Below are positions 7,540-13,725 of a stretch of DNA of 16,001 bases, piece after piece. The notes under the pieces are model-generated. The model did not search any database, was not told the DNA's origin, and worked only from the letters and a program-made list of their open reading frames with translations. This stretch comes from Acidimicrobiia bacterium (GTDB taxonomy: Bacteria > Actinomycetota > Acidimicrobiia > Acidimicrobiales > SZUA-35): positions 1-16,001 of the forward strand of contig JAOUGG010000007.1 of NCBI GenBank assembly GCA_029857855.1, given 5' to 3'. The translations under genes were made by a program, and so were the position numbers. Within the stretch, counting starts at the first letter, position 1; each line of letters begins with the position of its first letter.

Positions 7540-8952
7540 ACCGTGCCCAACATCCTTGCCGAGAGATACGCCTCCGAGGAGATGGTCGGCATCTACGACC
7601 AGACGAATCGGATCCGTCTGGAACGGCAGTTCTGGCTTGCGGTCCTCCGGGCCCAGGCCGAACTGGGGGTTGACGTCCCCGAAGGCGCGATTGCCGACTA
7701 CGAGGCCGTGATCGACAACGTCGATCTGGATTCGATCAACCAGCGCGACAGGATCCTGAAGCACGACGTCAAAGCCCGGATCGAGGAATTCAACGAGCTC
7801 GCCGGCCATCAGGAGATCCACAAGGGCCTGACCAGCCGCGACCTGACCGAGAATGTCGAGCAGTTGATGACCTGGCGGGCGCTCGAGTTGATCGACCATC
7901 GGACGGTGTCGCTTCTTCGTCTCCTTGCCGAGCGAGCTTCGGAATACGCCGGGCTGGCCATGGTCGCCCGCACCCACAATGTTCCGGCCCAACCGACGAC
8001 TTTGGGAAAGCGGTTCGCTCAGGCGGGCGAGGAATTGTTGCTGGCGCATCGTGAGCTTCGTGACCTGCGAGCCGCCTATCCGATTCGAGGAATCAAAGGC
8101 CCGGTCGGATCACAACAGGATCAACTCGATCTGCTCGGATCGGTCGAGAAGGTGGAAAGACTCGAGGAACTGGTGGCTCGTCACCTCGGCATCGATCAGC
8201 GGTTCAACGCCGTCGGCCAGGTGTATCCACGGTCACTCGACTTCGCCGTCGTGTCGACACTCCTTCGGTTGGCCGCCGGTCCATCGAGTATGGCCATGAC
8301 CATCCGGCTGATGGCGGGCCACAATCTCGTCACCGAGGGATTCAAACAGGGCCAGGTCGGGTCATCCGCGATGCCTCACAAGATGAATGCGCGATCCTGT
8401 GAACGAATGAATGGGTTGTACACGATCCTTCAGGGTCATGTCACGATGGCGTCGAGCCTGGCCGGTCATCAATGGAACGAGGGGGATGTCGCCTGCTCGG
8501 TCGTGAGACGTGTCGTTCTCCCCGACAGCTTCTTCGCGATCGACGGTCTCTACGAGACGGCGTTCGACGTCGTGCGAAACGCTGGAGCCTTTCCCGCGGT
8601 CATCGACAATGAACTCCGCCAGTACCTTCCGTTTCTGGCCACGACGAAGCTGCTCGTTCACGCTGTGCGGCACGGCATGGGCCGGGAGGATGCCCATCAG
8701 GTCATCAAGGAGCACGCCGTCGCCACGGCTCTCTCGGTGCGCGAAGGTAAGGGCGACGGCACCCAGTTGATCAGCCGGCTGTCAGCCGACGAGCGGTTCC
8801 CCGGCTCCGAGGACGACCTCTGGTCAATGATCAGCAGGCCGTCCGACTTGCTCGGGACTGTCGAAAAACAAGTCGGCGTATTCTGCGATCAGGTCGAAAC
8901 GCTGTCGTCAGAATACGCCGAACCGTGGTATCGAGGAGCTGAAATCCTCTAA
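7537..8952 (+). CDS. purB: adenylosuccinate lyase
   Basis: Fumarase/aspartase-superfamily lyase that releases fumarate from SAICAR and from adenylosuccinate in purine synthesis; cytoplasmic homotetramer. The 471 residues are a usual length. Visible: KHDVKARIEEF near 75-85, GLTSRDLTEN near 97-106, ARTHNVPAQPTTLGKR near 144-159 with catalytic-site His147, and the signature loop GSSAMPHKMNA at 275-285 with the catalytic Ser. The start has a strong GGAGG seven bases upstream. It forms a functional pair with purA, from which it is separated by the large minus-strand zinc-finger gene, so the two purine genes are not one transcript. A GC hairpin follows the stop. No defect is seen. Confidence 0.97.
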   Translation: MTVPNILAERYASEEMVGIYDQTNRIRLERQFWLAVLRAQAELGVDVPEGAIADYEAVIDNVDLDSINQRDRILKHDVKARIEEFNELAGHQEIHKGLTSRDLTENVEQLMTWRALELIDHRTVSLLRLLAERASEYAGLAMVARTHNVPAQPTTLGKRFAQAGEELLLAHRELRDLRAAYPIRGIKGPVGSQQDQLDLLGSVEKVERLEELVARHLGIDQRFNAVGQVYPRSLDFAVVSTLLRLAAGPSSMAMTIRLMAGHNLVTEGFKQGQVGSSAMPHKMNARSCERMNGLYTILQGHVTMASSLAGHQWNEGDVACSVVRRVVLPDSFFAIDGLYETAFDVVRNAGAFPAVIDNELRQYLPFLATTKLLVHAVRHGMGREDAHQVIKEHAVATALSVREGKGDGTQLISRLSADERFPGSEDDLWSMISRPSDLLGTVEKQVGVFCDQVETLSSEYAEPWYRGAEIL

Positions 8953-8967
8953 CCCTTTATCTCGGGC

Positions 8968-8984
8968 GGGGCATCCTGCCCCTT
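8968..8984. terminator. short GC hairpin between convergent genes
   Basis: GGGGCA (8968-8973) pairs with TGCCCC (8977-8982) around TCC, followed by TTGTG. It sits 15 bases after the purB stop and nine bases after the stop of the converging small gene, so it may terminate both. The T tract is short. Confidence 0.55.
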
Positions 8985-8991
8985 GTGAGCA

Positions 8992-9399
8992 TCAGGCTGC
9001 TCGGGAAATGCCTGCTCGCTTCAGCACCGAAGCAGGGACACCGATTTGGCGGAATGCCTGATAGGTGATCCCCTTGCGCTCCGCATAGCCCTCGGCCACA
9101 CGGACGAAGTCGTTCTCGAGGTCGGTGATGTTGACACCGTTGTCCATGCCGTCGAGCTCTTCGGTCAAGTCGATTTGCTCCTGAGTGAGCTGGAGCCGCT
9201 TCAACGGATCGGCTTCCTCGAGCTCAACCTCGATTCGTTCCAGACGGCGGCCTATCGACTCCTTGGTCCGTTTGCGCCCACGCTTGGGACGACTCGATTC
9301 CAAAGCCTCGAGGTAGGCCCGAACCATACGACCTTCGGCTCGACCAACGGCGAGAGCCTGCTTGTGTTCCTCTGTCATTTTCGCTTTTTTGGCCGCCAT
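8992..9399 (-). CDS. conserved hypothetical protein, charged N-terminus and ERKGI(T/S)Y tail
   Basis: 135 residues. The N-terminal part is strongly basic (MAAKKAKMTEEHKQALAVGR, then KRGRKRTKES). The middle, about 48-82, is a Glu/Leu-rich stretch likely to form a coiled coil (IGRRLERIEVELEEADPLKRLQLTQEQ). The C-terminus reads AERKGITYQAFRQIGVPASVLKRAGISR and looks like a small helical fold. I recall similar proteins being widespread in actinobacteria but know no function; this is memory, not a search. The basic head and helix-rich tail could suit nucleic-acid binding, which is inference only. A GGATAGGATAGGA stretch upstream offers an AGGA about nine bases from the ATG, and a 7-base-pair inverted repeat lies just beyond it. 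It converges on purB. Confidence 0.8.
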   Translation of the reverse strand: MAAKKAKMTEEHKQALAVGRAEGRMVRAYLEALESSRPKRGRKRTKESIGRRLERIEVELEEADPLKRLQLTQEQIDLTEELDGMDNGVNITDLENDFVRVAEGYAERKGITYQAFRQIGVPASVLKRAGISRAA

Positions 9400-9420
9400 A
9401 GCCTGTTTCCTATCCTATCC

Positions 9421-9440
9421 CTACCACATTGCCGTGGTAG
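9421..9440 (-). promoter_or_regulatory. inverted repeat upstream of the small hypothetical gene
   Basis: CTACCAC (9421-9427) and GTGGTAG (9434-9440) form a perfect 7-base-pair repeat around ATTGCC, 22 bases upstream of the ATG at 9399. On the minus strand it could be an operator in the promoter region. On the plus strand it is followed by CTTGTTGTTTT and could be a terminator for read-through from purB. The two readings cannot be separated by eye. Confidence 0.4.
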
Positions 9441-9894
9441 CTTGTTGTTTTAGCTACCCGCCTGCTCTGAACGCGTTCATGAGCCTGGCACAACCGCCGA
9501 GTCTTCAACATAGTAACGGATTATTCGCTTTCAGGTGAGCGTCGGTTATATAACAAAATTTCCTAGATGCAAAACCACCAGTTCAACGTGTTCAAATTTT
9601 AACCGATGTTCCATCGGTGATTGCAGGTTCGGACCGCGGCCTCCGAACATCGAAATTGCCGCAACACAGTTATTCCAGCGGGTGGGCCGGCCGGTTACGG
9701 CATGGCGGGTGAATACTCCATTCGTCACACGGGTGATCGACTCTTGTTTACGGGGCCTGGGCACGACGTGGAAGCGGAATGGTCGTGCCCTGAGTCGAAA
9801 GACCCACTGTCGGCTATTGGCGCCAAATCGCCGACACTGCAGCAGACACAGCGAAGAGGGCCCGGAATCAATGATTCCCGACCCTCTCCTGGTT
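9441..9894. other. gene-free stretch with several strong stem-loops
   Basis: I find no credible protein here. The first half is unusually AT-rich for the window and contains the palindrome GTTATATAAC (9545-9554). Perfect inverted repeats: ACCGATG/CATCGGT (9602-9608, 9612-9618), GTTCGGA/TCCGAAC (9627-9633, 9642-9648), GGGCACGAC/GTCGTGCCC (9759-9767, 9782-9790) and TGTCGGC/GCCGACA (9808-9814, 9830-9836) with TTGGCGCCAA inside it. The tRNA terminator (9855-9887) is the last. This density suggests a structured RNA or processed tRNA trailer; I recognise no known RNA family (not tmRNA, RNase P RNA or SRP RNA by their usual motifs). Confidence 0.35.
9855..9887 (-). terminator. terminator of the tRNA cluster
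   Basis: Outer arms AGAGGG (9855-9860) and CCCTCT (9882-9887) enclose a second perfect stem GGAATCA/TGATTCC (9864-9870, 9872-9878). On the minus strand it begins eight bases after the tRNA-Phe CCA end and is followed by the T-rich TCTTCGCTGTGTCT. Position and shape fit a factor-independent terminator for the three tRNAs. Confidence 0.75.
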
Positions 9895-9970
9895 TGGTGG
9901 TCGGGACCGGCGTCGATCCGGTGACCTACCGCTTTTCAGGCGGTCGCTCTCCCAACTGAGCTACCCGACC
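9895..9970 (-). tRNA. tRNA-Phe (GAA)
   Basis: 76 bases including an encoded CCA. Acceptor GGTCGGG pairs with CCCGACC, the D stem is GCTC/GAGC, the anticodon stem ACCGC/GCGGT carries the loop CTGAAAA (anticodon GAA), and the T stem is ACCGG/CCGGT. Discriminator A. It is last in a Glu-Asp-Phe cluster and the only one of the three with a genomic CCA. Confidence 0.97.
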
Positions 9971-9980
9971 AGATTGTGAG

Positions 9981-10055
9981 CGGTCCCGACGAGATTTGAA
10001 CTCGCGACCTCCGCCTTGACAGGGCGGCGTGCACTCCAGACTGCACTACGGGACC
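9981..10055 (-). tRNA. tRNA-Asp (GTC)
   Basis: 75 bases to the discriminator G; CCA is not encoded. Acceptor GGTCCCG/CGGGACC, D stem GTGC/GCAC with a ten-base loop, anticodon stem CCGCC/GGCGG with loop CTGTCAA (anticodon GTC), T stem GCGAG/CTCGT with one G-T pair. Ten bases separate it from tRNA-Phe. Confidence 0.97.
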
Positions 10056-10077
10056 AGATCAACTCTTCAGTTGTTCG

Positions 10078-10150
10078 CACCCCCAACGGGATTTGAACCC
10101 GTGTTACCTGCGTGAAAGGCAGGCGTCCTAGGCCGCTGAACGATGGGGGC
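10078..10150 (-). tRNA. tRNA-Glu (TTC)
   Basis: 73 bases to the discriminator G; CCA is not encoded. Acceptor GCCCCCA/TGGGGGT, D stem GTTC/GGAC, anticodon stem CCTGC/GCAGG with loop CTTTCAC (anticodon TTC), T stem CGGGT/CCCGT. It is first in the cluster; 22 bases separate it from tRNA-Asp. Confidence 0.97.
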
Positions 10151-10179
10151 TCGTGCTTTTCGCCGATTCCACTTCGCCA

Positions 10180-10227
10180 ATCCGGCCGGGGCCGGATCAA
10201 TGTAGCAGCAGCCGGCGAAAGCTGCAC
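10180..10227 (-). promoter_or_regulatory. probable tRNA cluster promoter with 18-base palindrome at the start site
   Basis: On the minus strand TACATT (10204-10199) fits a TANNNT -10 box; the -35 region at 10227-10222 reads GTGCAG, a poor match. The predicted start, near 10192, falls inside a perfect palindrome ATCCGGCC-GG-GGCCGGAT (10180-10197). It is about 40 bases upstream of tRNA-Glu. The palindrome could be a 5' leader hairpin of the precursor. Confidence 0.4.
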
Positions 10228-10330
10228 CGAAAATCTCCGCATCGTTCCGAGGAACAATGGGCCGAGACTTTCCGGCTACCAAGAGTACCTCGTCACCCTC
10301 GGAGATCGGCAGAATTTGCCAGGGGTAATT

Positions 10331-10828
10331 TCAGGAGTCTTCGCCGTCGTCGGGGTCGGGCAGAACGGTGATCATGGCCGTCACGATGCTGTCGAGGAGA
10401 TAGCCGAGTTCGTCGTAGATCAGATACAGGCCGATGTCCGGATCGTCGAAATCCGGTTCGTCGTCCTCCGACACGTCGAGCCGGGTTCCGAGAACCAGGC
10501 GGGCGTCATTGATCACCGACATCCACTGGGCGAGTTCGTCCTCGGTGACGACCTCGTTGTCGGCCGTTTCCCGGACGGTGTCGGCTGCTGTGCGGCGCTG
10601 CTCGATCAGGCCGTCGCGGGACAGAACCTGGTAGCCGGCATCCTTCTCGGGATCATGCGGGTACGCGGTCGGAAAGAGGCGCCGTGTCTCGGGGATGTCG
10701 AGGGCGACGATCTCGTCGATCTCGTCGGCCAGACGGACGAGAAAGCTGCGGACATCCGGGGCCAGCTTCACCCGAAAACGCCCGTCGTCGAGGGCCTCGA
10801 AGGGCTTGGGGCGGCGAAATCGAACCAT
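10331..10828 (-). CDS. DUF2017 family protein
   Basis: 165 residues from the ATG at 10828. MVRFRRPKPFEALDDGRFRVKL starts a family I recognise as DUF2017, an actinobacterial protein typically encoded right after clpS. The protein is acidic overall, with a middle part (EDELAQWMSVINDARLVLGTRLDV) that is characteristic, and a C-terminal helix (IYDELGYLLDSIVTAMITVL) that looks amphipathic. It has no catalytic motif I can name. The start was chosen because it leaves a 20-base gap to the clpS stop; the frame stays open to 10876, which would overlap clpS by 28 bases. The conserved pairing suggests a link with Clp adaptor function, but that is context only. Confidence 0.88.
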   Translation of the reverse strand: MVRFRRPKPFEALDDGRFRVKLAPDVRSFLVRLADEIDEIVALDIPETRRLFPTAYPHDPEKDAGYQVLSRDGLIEQRRTAADTVRETADNEVVTEDELAQWMSVINDARLVLGTRLDVSEDDEPDFDDPDIGLYLIYDELGYLLDSIVTAMITVLPDPDDGEDS

Positions 10829-10848
10829 GATCCGGAATGTCCGCCCGT

Positions 10849-11142
10849 CTACTCGTCGTGTTCCATGGTCGCCCACAAACCGTGCCCATGTAGCCGGTTG
10901 ACGTCGCGCTCGGCCTCCGTCCGGGTGCCGCTCGACACGACCGCCCGGCCCTTGTGGTGGACGTCCATCATCAGCTTATTGGCCTTCTCCTTCGAGTAGC
11001 CGAACACCTTCTGGAACACGAAGGCGACGTAGCTCATGAGATTTATGGGATCGTTCCACACGATCACCACCCACGGGCGGTCCTCTTCGACCACCTCCTC
11101 GGTGATGAGCTCCGGATCCTGGAGTTCCAGCGGTGCGCCCAT
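10849..11142 (-). CDS. clpS: ATP-dependent Clp protease adaptor ClpS
   Basis: 97 residues, normal length. ClpS binds proteins with N-degron first residues and hands them to the ClpA/ClpC unfoldase for ClpP degradation in the cytoplasm. Visible: [18 protein letters not shown], in which the ND pair matches the substrate-pocket residues, [23 protein letters not shown] with the pocket His, and the C-terminal strand region [17 protein letters not shown]. The flexible acidic N-terminus ([13 protein letters not shown]) is typical. The upstream sequence CACACTGGGTGGA closely matches that before the P450 gene. The DUF2017 gene follows 20 bases downstream, as is usual in actinobacteria. The 199-base divergent interval to the next gene shows no confident promoter by eye. 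Confidence 0.96.
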   Translation of the reverse strand: MGAPLELQDPELITEEVVEEDRPWVVIVWNDPINLMSYVAFVFQKVFGYSKEKANKLMMDVHHKGRAVVSSGTRTEAERDVNRLHGHGLWATMEHDE

Positions 11143-11341
11143 TCCACCCAGTGTGTCAGGTTTTCGTCCGACATCGGCACGATGCCTGTGCCGTCAATGC
11201 CGTGATGGTCACCCCCGCGCTAGGTAAAAACACCCGAATCTCTCGGTCCGAACTGGCCGCTCCGAGGTGTTGTCGTGGCAGACTTGAAAGTAGGACGAAT
11301 GGCGAAGGCGTGCTAGAAGCCAGACGGGATCACGTGAGACG

Positions 11342-12685
11342 ATGACAGCGACCACCCTGGCGCAGATGATCGAGCCCGAGTCTGTCGGCTTCGACGTGCT
11401 CGAAAAAGAGTATCGGCCCCTGTTGAAGTTGGTGGAGCAGCTGATCGGTGTCGTGCCCAATTGCGATCCCGTCCTCGAGATCTGGCCGCCGGGATTTCGC
11501 AGCTACAACCTGCTCGTACCCAATCTGTTGAACCTCCCCGCGTCGCTCGTGGGTCAGGGAGCGCCGAAGGATCTCGTCGGGCTTGCGATGTACACGGCGA
11601 GTCGGGCCGCCGAGTGCATGTACTGCTCGGCACACACCTGCTCGTTCGCACTTCGGCGGGGTACCTCGCCCGAAGCGCTGGTCGGCGACTACTCGCCGAT
11701 CGAAGCTGCGGTGGCCCGGGTGGCCGAGGGCATCTCGAAGGTGCCGGCCGACCTGACGAAAGCCGACGTGGCCGAGATCGAATCCCATCTCCCGCAGTCC
11801 GACATCGAATGGATCGTGCTGAGCGTGGCCATGATGGGCTTCCTCAACAAGTTCATGGACACCATGGGCATCGAGTTGGAGGACGCCGCGGTCGCCGATG
11901 TCGAGGAGCTGATCGGCCCGACCGGATGGAAGGTCGGCAAGCACGGCTGGAATTCGGAGGACCTGATCGACCTCGACATGCCCGAGGGTCGCCCACTGCG
12001 GCCCCGAGGCAAGGCGGCGGCCAACGGATCGAGCTCGAACGGGTCGACCCGGCCGTCGTACCTCGACGTGCCACAGGACTCGCTCGGCACGTACTTGAAG
12101 GTGATCCGCCAGGCTCCCGCCGCACTCCGCATGGAGCGGCAGTGGACCAAGGGCATGTCGGGCCGGATCGCCCCGGCGTTGCTCACGTTGGAGGCCGACG
12201 TCGGCCATTCGTTCCCGATCCTGGCCAGCCTCCATCACGGTCGCGGGGTTCGGGCCATCGCCACCGTGCTGCGTGACAATCTCGATCCGGAGCTGTCGAC
12301 GCTCGGGCTGCGGGCCAAATGTCTGGTCGGCCTGGTCTACGCCCGGGTCGTCGGCAACGAGGTGCTCACCTCGGAGGCCATCCAGTTGGCGCTGACCCTC
12401 GTTCCCGACATGGACCATCCGCTGCTCACCGCCGTCGGCCGGTTCGCCACCGCTTCGCCGGAGACGGCAACGCTGCCGCCTCAACTCAGCAGCGTCGAGG
12501 CCGCCGCGGTGATGTTGGCCAAGGTCGGTGCACCGAGTCCGTCACAGATCAACGAGATCAGCATTGAGGCGGCGGCGGGTTCGATGTCGGCGGCCCAGAT
12601 CGTGGAGATGGTGGTCTGGTTGTCGGTACAGCAGACGCTACACCGGCTCTACGTCTACTACGACGTCAGCCGCGACATCTACTGA
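11342..12685 (+). CDS. AhpD-like (alkylhydroperoxidase/CMD) two-domain protein
   Basis: 447 residues. The N-terminal domain (about 20-190) has SRAAECMYCSAHTCSFALRRG at 87-107, the AhpD/carboxymuconolactone-decarboxylase motif E-C-x-x-C-x-x-H with E91, C92, C95 and H98. In AhpD the two cysteines and His form a redox centre that reduces peroxides. A Ser/Asn/Gly linker (about 224-240) joins a C-terminal half (about 245-447) that looks like a second copy: GLRAKCLVGLVYARVVGNEVLTSEAI and QIVEMVVWLSVQQTLHRLYVYYD align by eye with the N-terminal KDLVGLAMYTASRAAE and DIEWIVLSVAMMGFLNKFMD, but without the Cys pair. Single-domain members are about 180 residues, so this is double size. The start ATG lacks a good ribosome site. 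The 3' end overlaps convergent ctaA. Substrate unknown. Confidence 0.85.
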   Translation: MTATTLAQMIEPESVGFDVLEKEYRPLLKLVEQLIGVVPNCDPVLEIWPPGFRSYNLLVPNLLNLPASLVGQGAPKDLVGLAMYTASRAAECMYCSAHTCSFALRRGTSPEALVGDYSPIEAAVARVAEGISKVPADLTKADVAEIESHLPQSDIEWIVLSVAMMGFLNKFMDTMGIELEDAAVADVEELIGPTGWKVGKHGWNSEDLIDLDMPEGRPLRPRGKAAANGSSSNGSTRPSYLDVPQDSLGTYLKVIRQAPAALRMERQWTKGMSGRIAPALLTLEADVGHSFPILASLHHGRGVRAIATVLRDNLDPELSTLGLRAKCLVGLVYARVVGNEVLTSEAIQLALTLVPDMDHPLLTAVGRFATASPETATLPPQLSSVEAAAVMLAKVGAPSPSQINEISIEAAAGSMSAAQIVEMVVWLSVQQTLHRLYVYYDVSRDIY

Positions 12686-13633
12686 ATCGGCTACTGCATC
12701 GGATCCCGGTTCCGGCCGCTCCGACTCCGCGGGGCGGCGGGCGAACAGGCTCAGATGGAGGAGCAGGGCGAGGCCCCAGACTGTGACCGAGCCGAGAATG
12801 TGGAACCACACCAGAACCGGTGGAACGCCGGCGAGGTATTGCCAGTAGCCGGTGGCGCCCTGGGCCACGGAGGCCACCAGCAGCCAGCGGGCGAGCCGGA
12901 CCGGGTCGAGGTTCGGAGCGGATAGTCGCTCGACCGGGGTGGCCCGTAGCCGAACCCACAGCCACAGAGCCGTCAACACGAAACACCAGACGGTGACGCT
13001 GTGCGTCCGGGCGATCGTCTCGAAATCCAGGCCGAGACGTTCGGCCCGGCTGTCGCCGCTGTTGGGGCCGGTGCCGGTGACCAGCGTGCCGACGACGAGT
13101 ACCAGACTCACGAGACCGACCATGACCCGGCTGTGGAGCAGGATCGACGGGCCGACCCGTGGAGATGGCCGTTCGGGCCGGGCGCCCGCTTTCAGCCAGA
13201 GCACGATCGCGTTCCACACCATGACCGCCGAGAGCAGGAAGTGGCCGGCGACGGCGATCGGATCCAGTTCGAGTACCACCACGGCGCGGCCGAGGAGGAT
13301 CTGGGCCACGGAGCCGGCGATCAGGCCGAGAGCCCACGGAAGGAGATCGGGCCTGGGATCGGTCATCCGGCGACGCAGCCGCCAGGCCTCGAATGCGACG
13401 GCAAGGGTGAACAGGCCGATGATCCCCGAAAACACCCGGTTGCCGTACTCGATCTTGCCGAGCAGGTCCTGTTCGGAGGGCAGGAGTTGCCCGTCGTGGC
13501 ACTCGGGCCACTGCGTGCAACCGAGCCCGGCCTTGGTGAGTCGAACGGTTGCTCCACTCACGACTATCAGGCCCAAAAGTACGGTGGTTAGAGCCACCAG
13601 CTGCCGATAACGACGCAGACTCACCGTCCCCAC
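12638..13633 (-). CDS. ctaA: haem A synthase (CtaA/COX15)
   Basis: 331 residues, eight predicted membrane helices. Oxidises the C8 methyl of haem O to formyl, giving haem A for aa3 oxidases, in the cytoplasmic membrane. Visible: SGATVRLTKAGLGCTQWPEC (26-45) with the loop Cys pair C39/C45, IEYGNRVFSG (61-70) with the conserved Glu, and His residues H131 (AGHFLLSA), H211 (RTHSV) and H278 (FHILGS). Where Bacillus CtaA has the haem-ligand His of the ExxHR motif, this protein has Asn65, a change I recall in other actinobacterial CtaA. The C-terminus adds an acidic tail (about 300-331) that overlaps the AhpD gene by 48 bases. The start is GTG 13633; GTG 13624 is possible and better placed for a TAGCGT box at 13637-13632. 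It diverges from ctaB. Confidence 0.96.
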   Translation of the reverse strand: MGTVSLRRYRQLVALTTVLLGLIVVSGATVRLTKAGLGCTQWPECHDGQLLPSEQDLLGKIEYGNRVFSGIIGLFTLAVAFEAWRLRRRMTDPRPDLLPWALGLIAGSVAQILLGRAVVVLELDPIAVAGHFLLSAVMVWNAIVLWLKAGARPERPSPRVGPSILLHSRVMVGLVSLVLVVGTLVTGTGPNSGDSRAERLGLDFETIARTHSVTVWCFVLTALWLWVRLRATPVERLSAPNLDPVRLARWLLVASVAQGATGYWQYLAGVPPVLVWFHILGSVTVWGLALLLHLSLFARRPAESERPEPGSDAVADSVDVAADVVVDVEPV

Positions 13634-13725
13634 GCTACCACTCGGTTACGATTCGCCGATCCTGCCAATTCAGTTCGCCCACCACCGCCGGGCAGGGTGG
13701 TTTCACAGTACCCTTGTGGCTGGTG
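13632..13725. promoter_or_regulatory. divergent ctaA/ctaB promoters, both leaderless type
   Basis: For ctaA (minus), TAGCGT at 13637-13632 lies seven bases before GTG 13624. For ctaB (plus), TACCCT at 13709-13714 lies eight bases before GTG 13723. Both fit TANNNT boxes with transcription starting at the codon, and neither gene has a Shine-Dalgarno. An inverted repeat ACCACC/GGTGGT (13681-13686, 13696-13701) sits upstream of the ctaB box and could be an operator. Confidence 0.45.

Noticed and set aside
9621..9959. Plus-strand open frame of 112 codons over the tRNA terminator and tRNA-Phe
   Set aside because: Its end is the antisense of tRNA-Phe (GVDPVTYRFSGGRSPN is a familiar tRNA artefact) and it has no codon or family support.
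9895..9970. tRNA-Phe as an integration site
   Set aside because: No repeat of the tRNA 3' end elsewhere in the window that I can see and no integrase or phage gene.
9961..10282. Minus-strand frames across tRNA-Asp and tRNA-Glu (for example VQIPLG, GSNPVGG endings)
   Set aside because: These are translations of tRNA T-arms, a common false gene; the tRNAs explain the sequence.
11330..12484. 384-codon minus-strand frame opposite the AhpD-like gene
   Set aside because: Typical high-GC antisense shadow; Arg/Gly/His-rich with no fold signature, while the plus strand has the AhpD motif.
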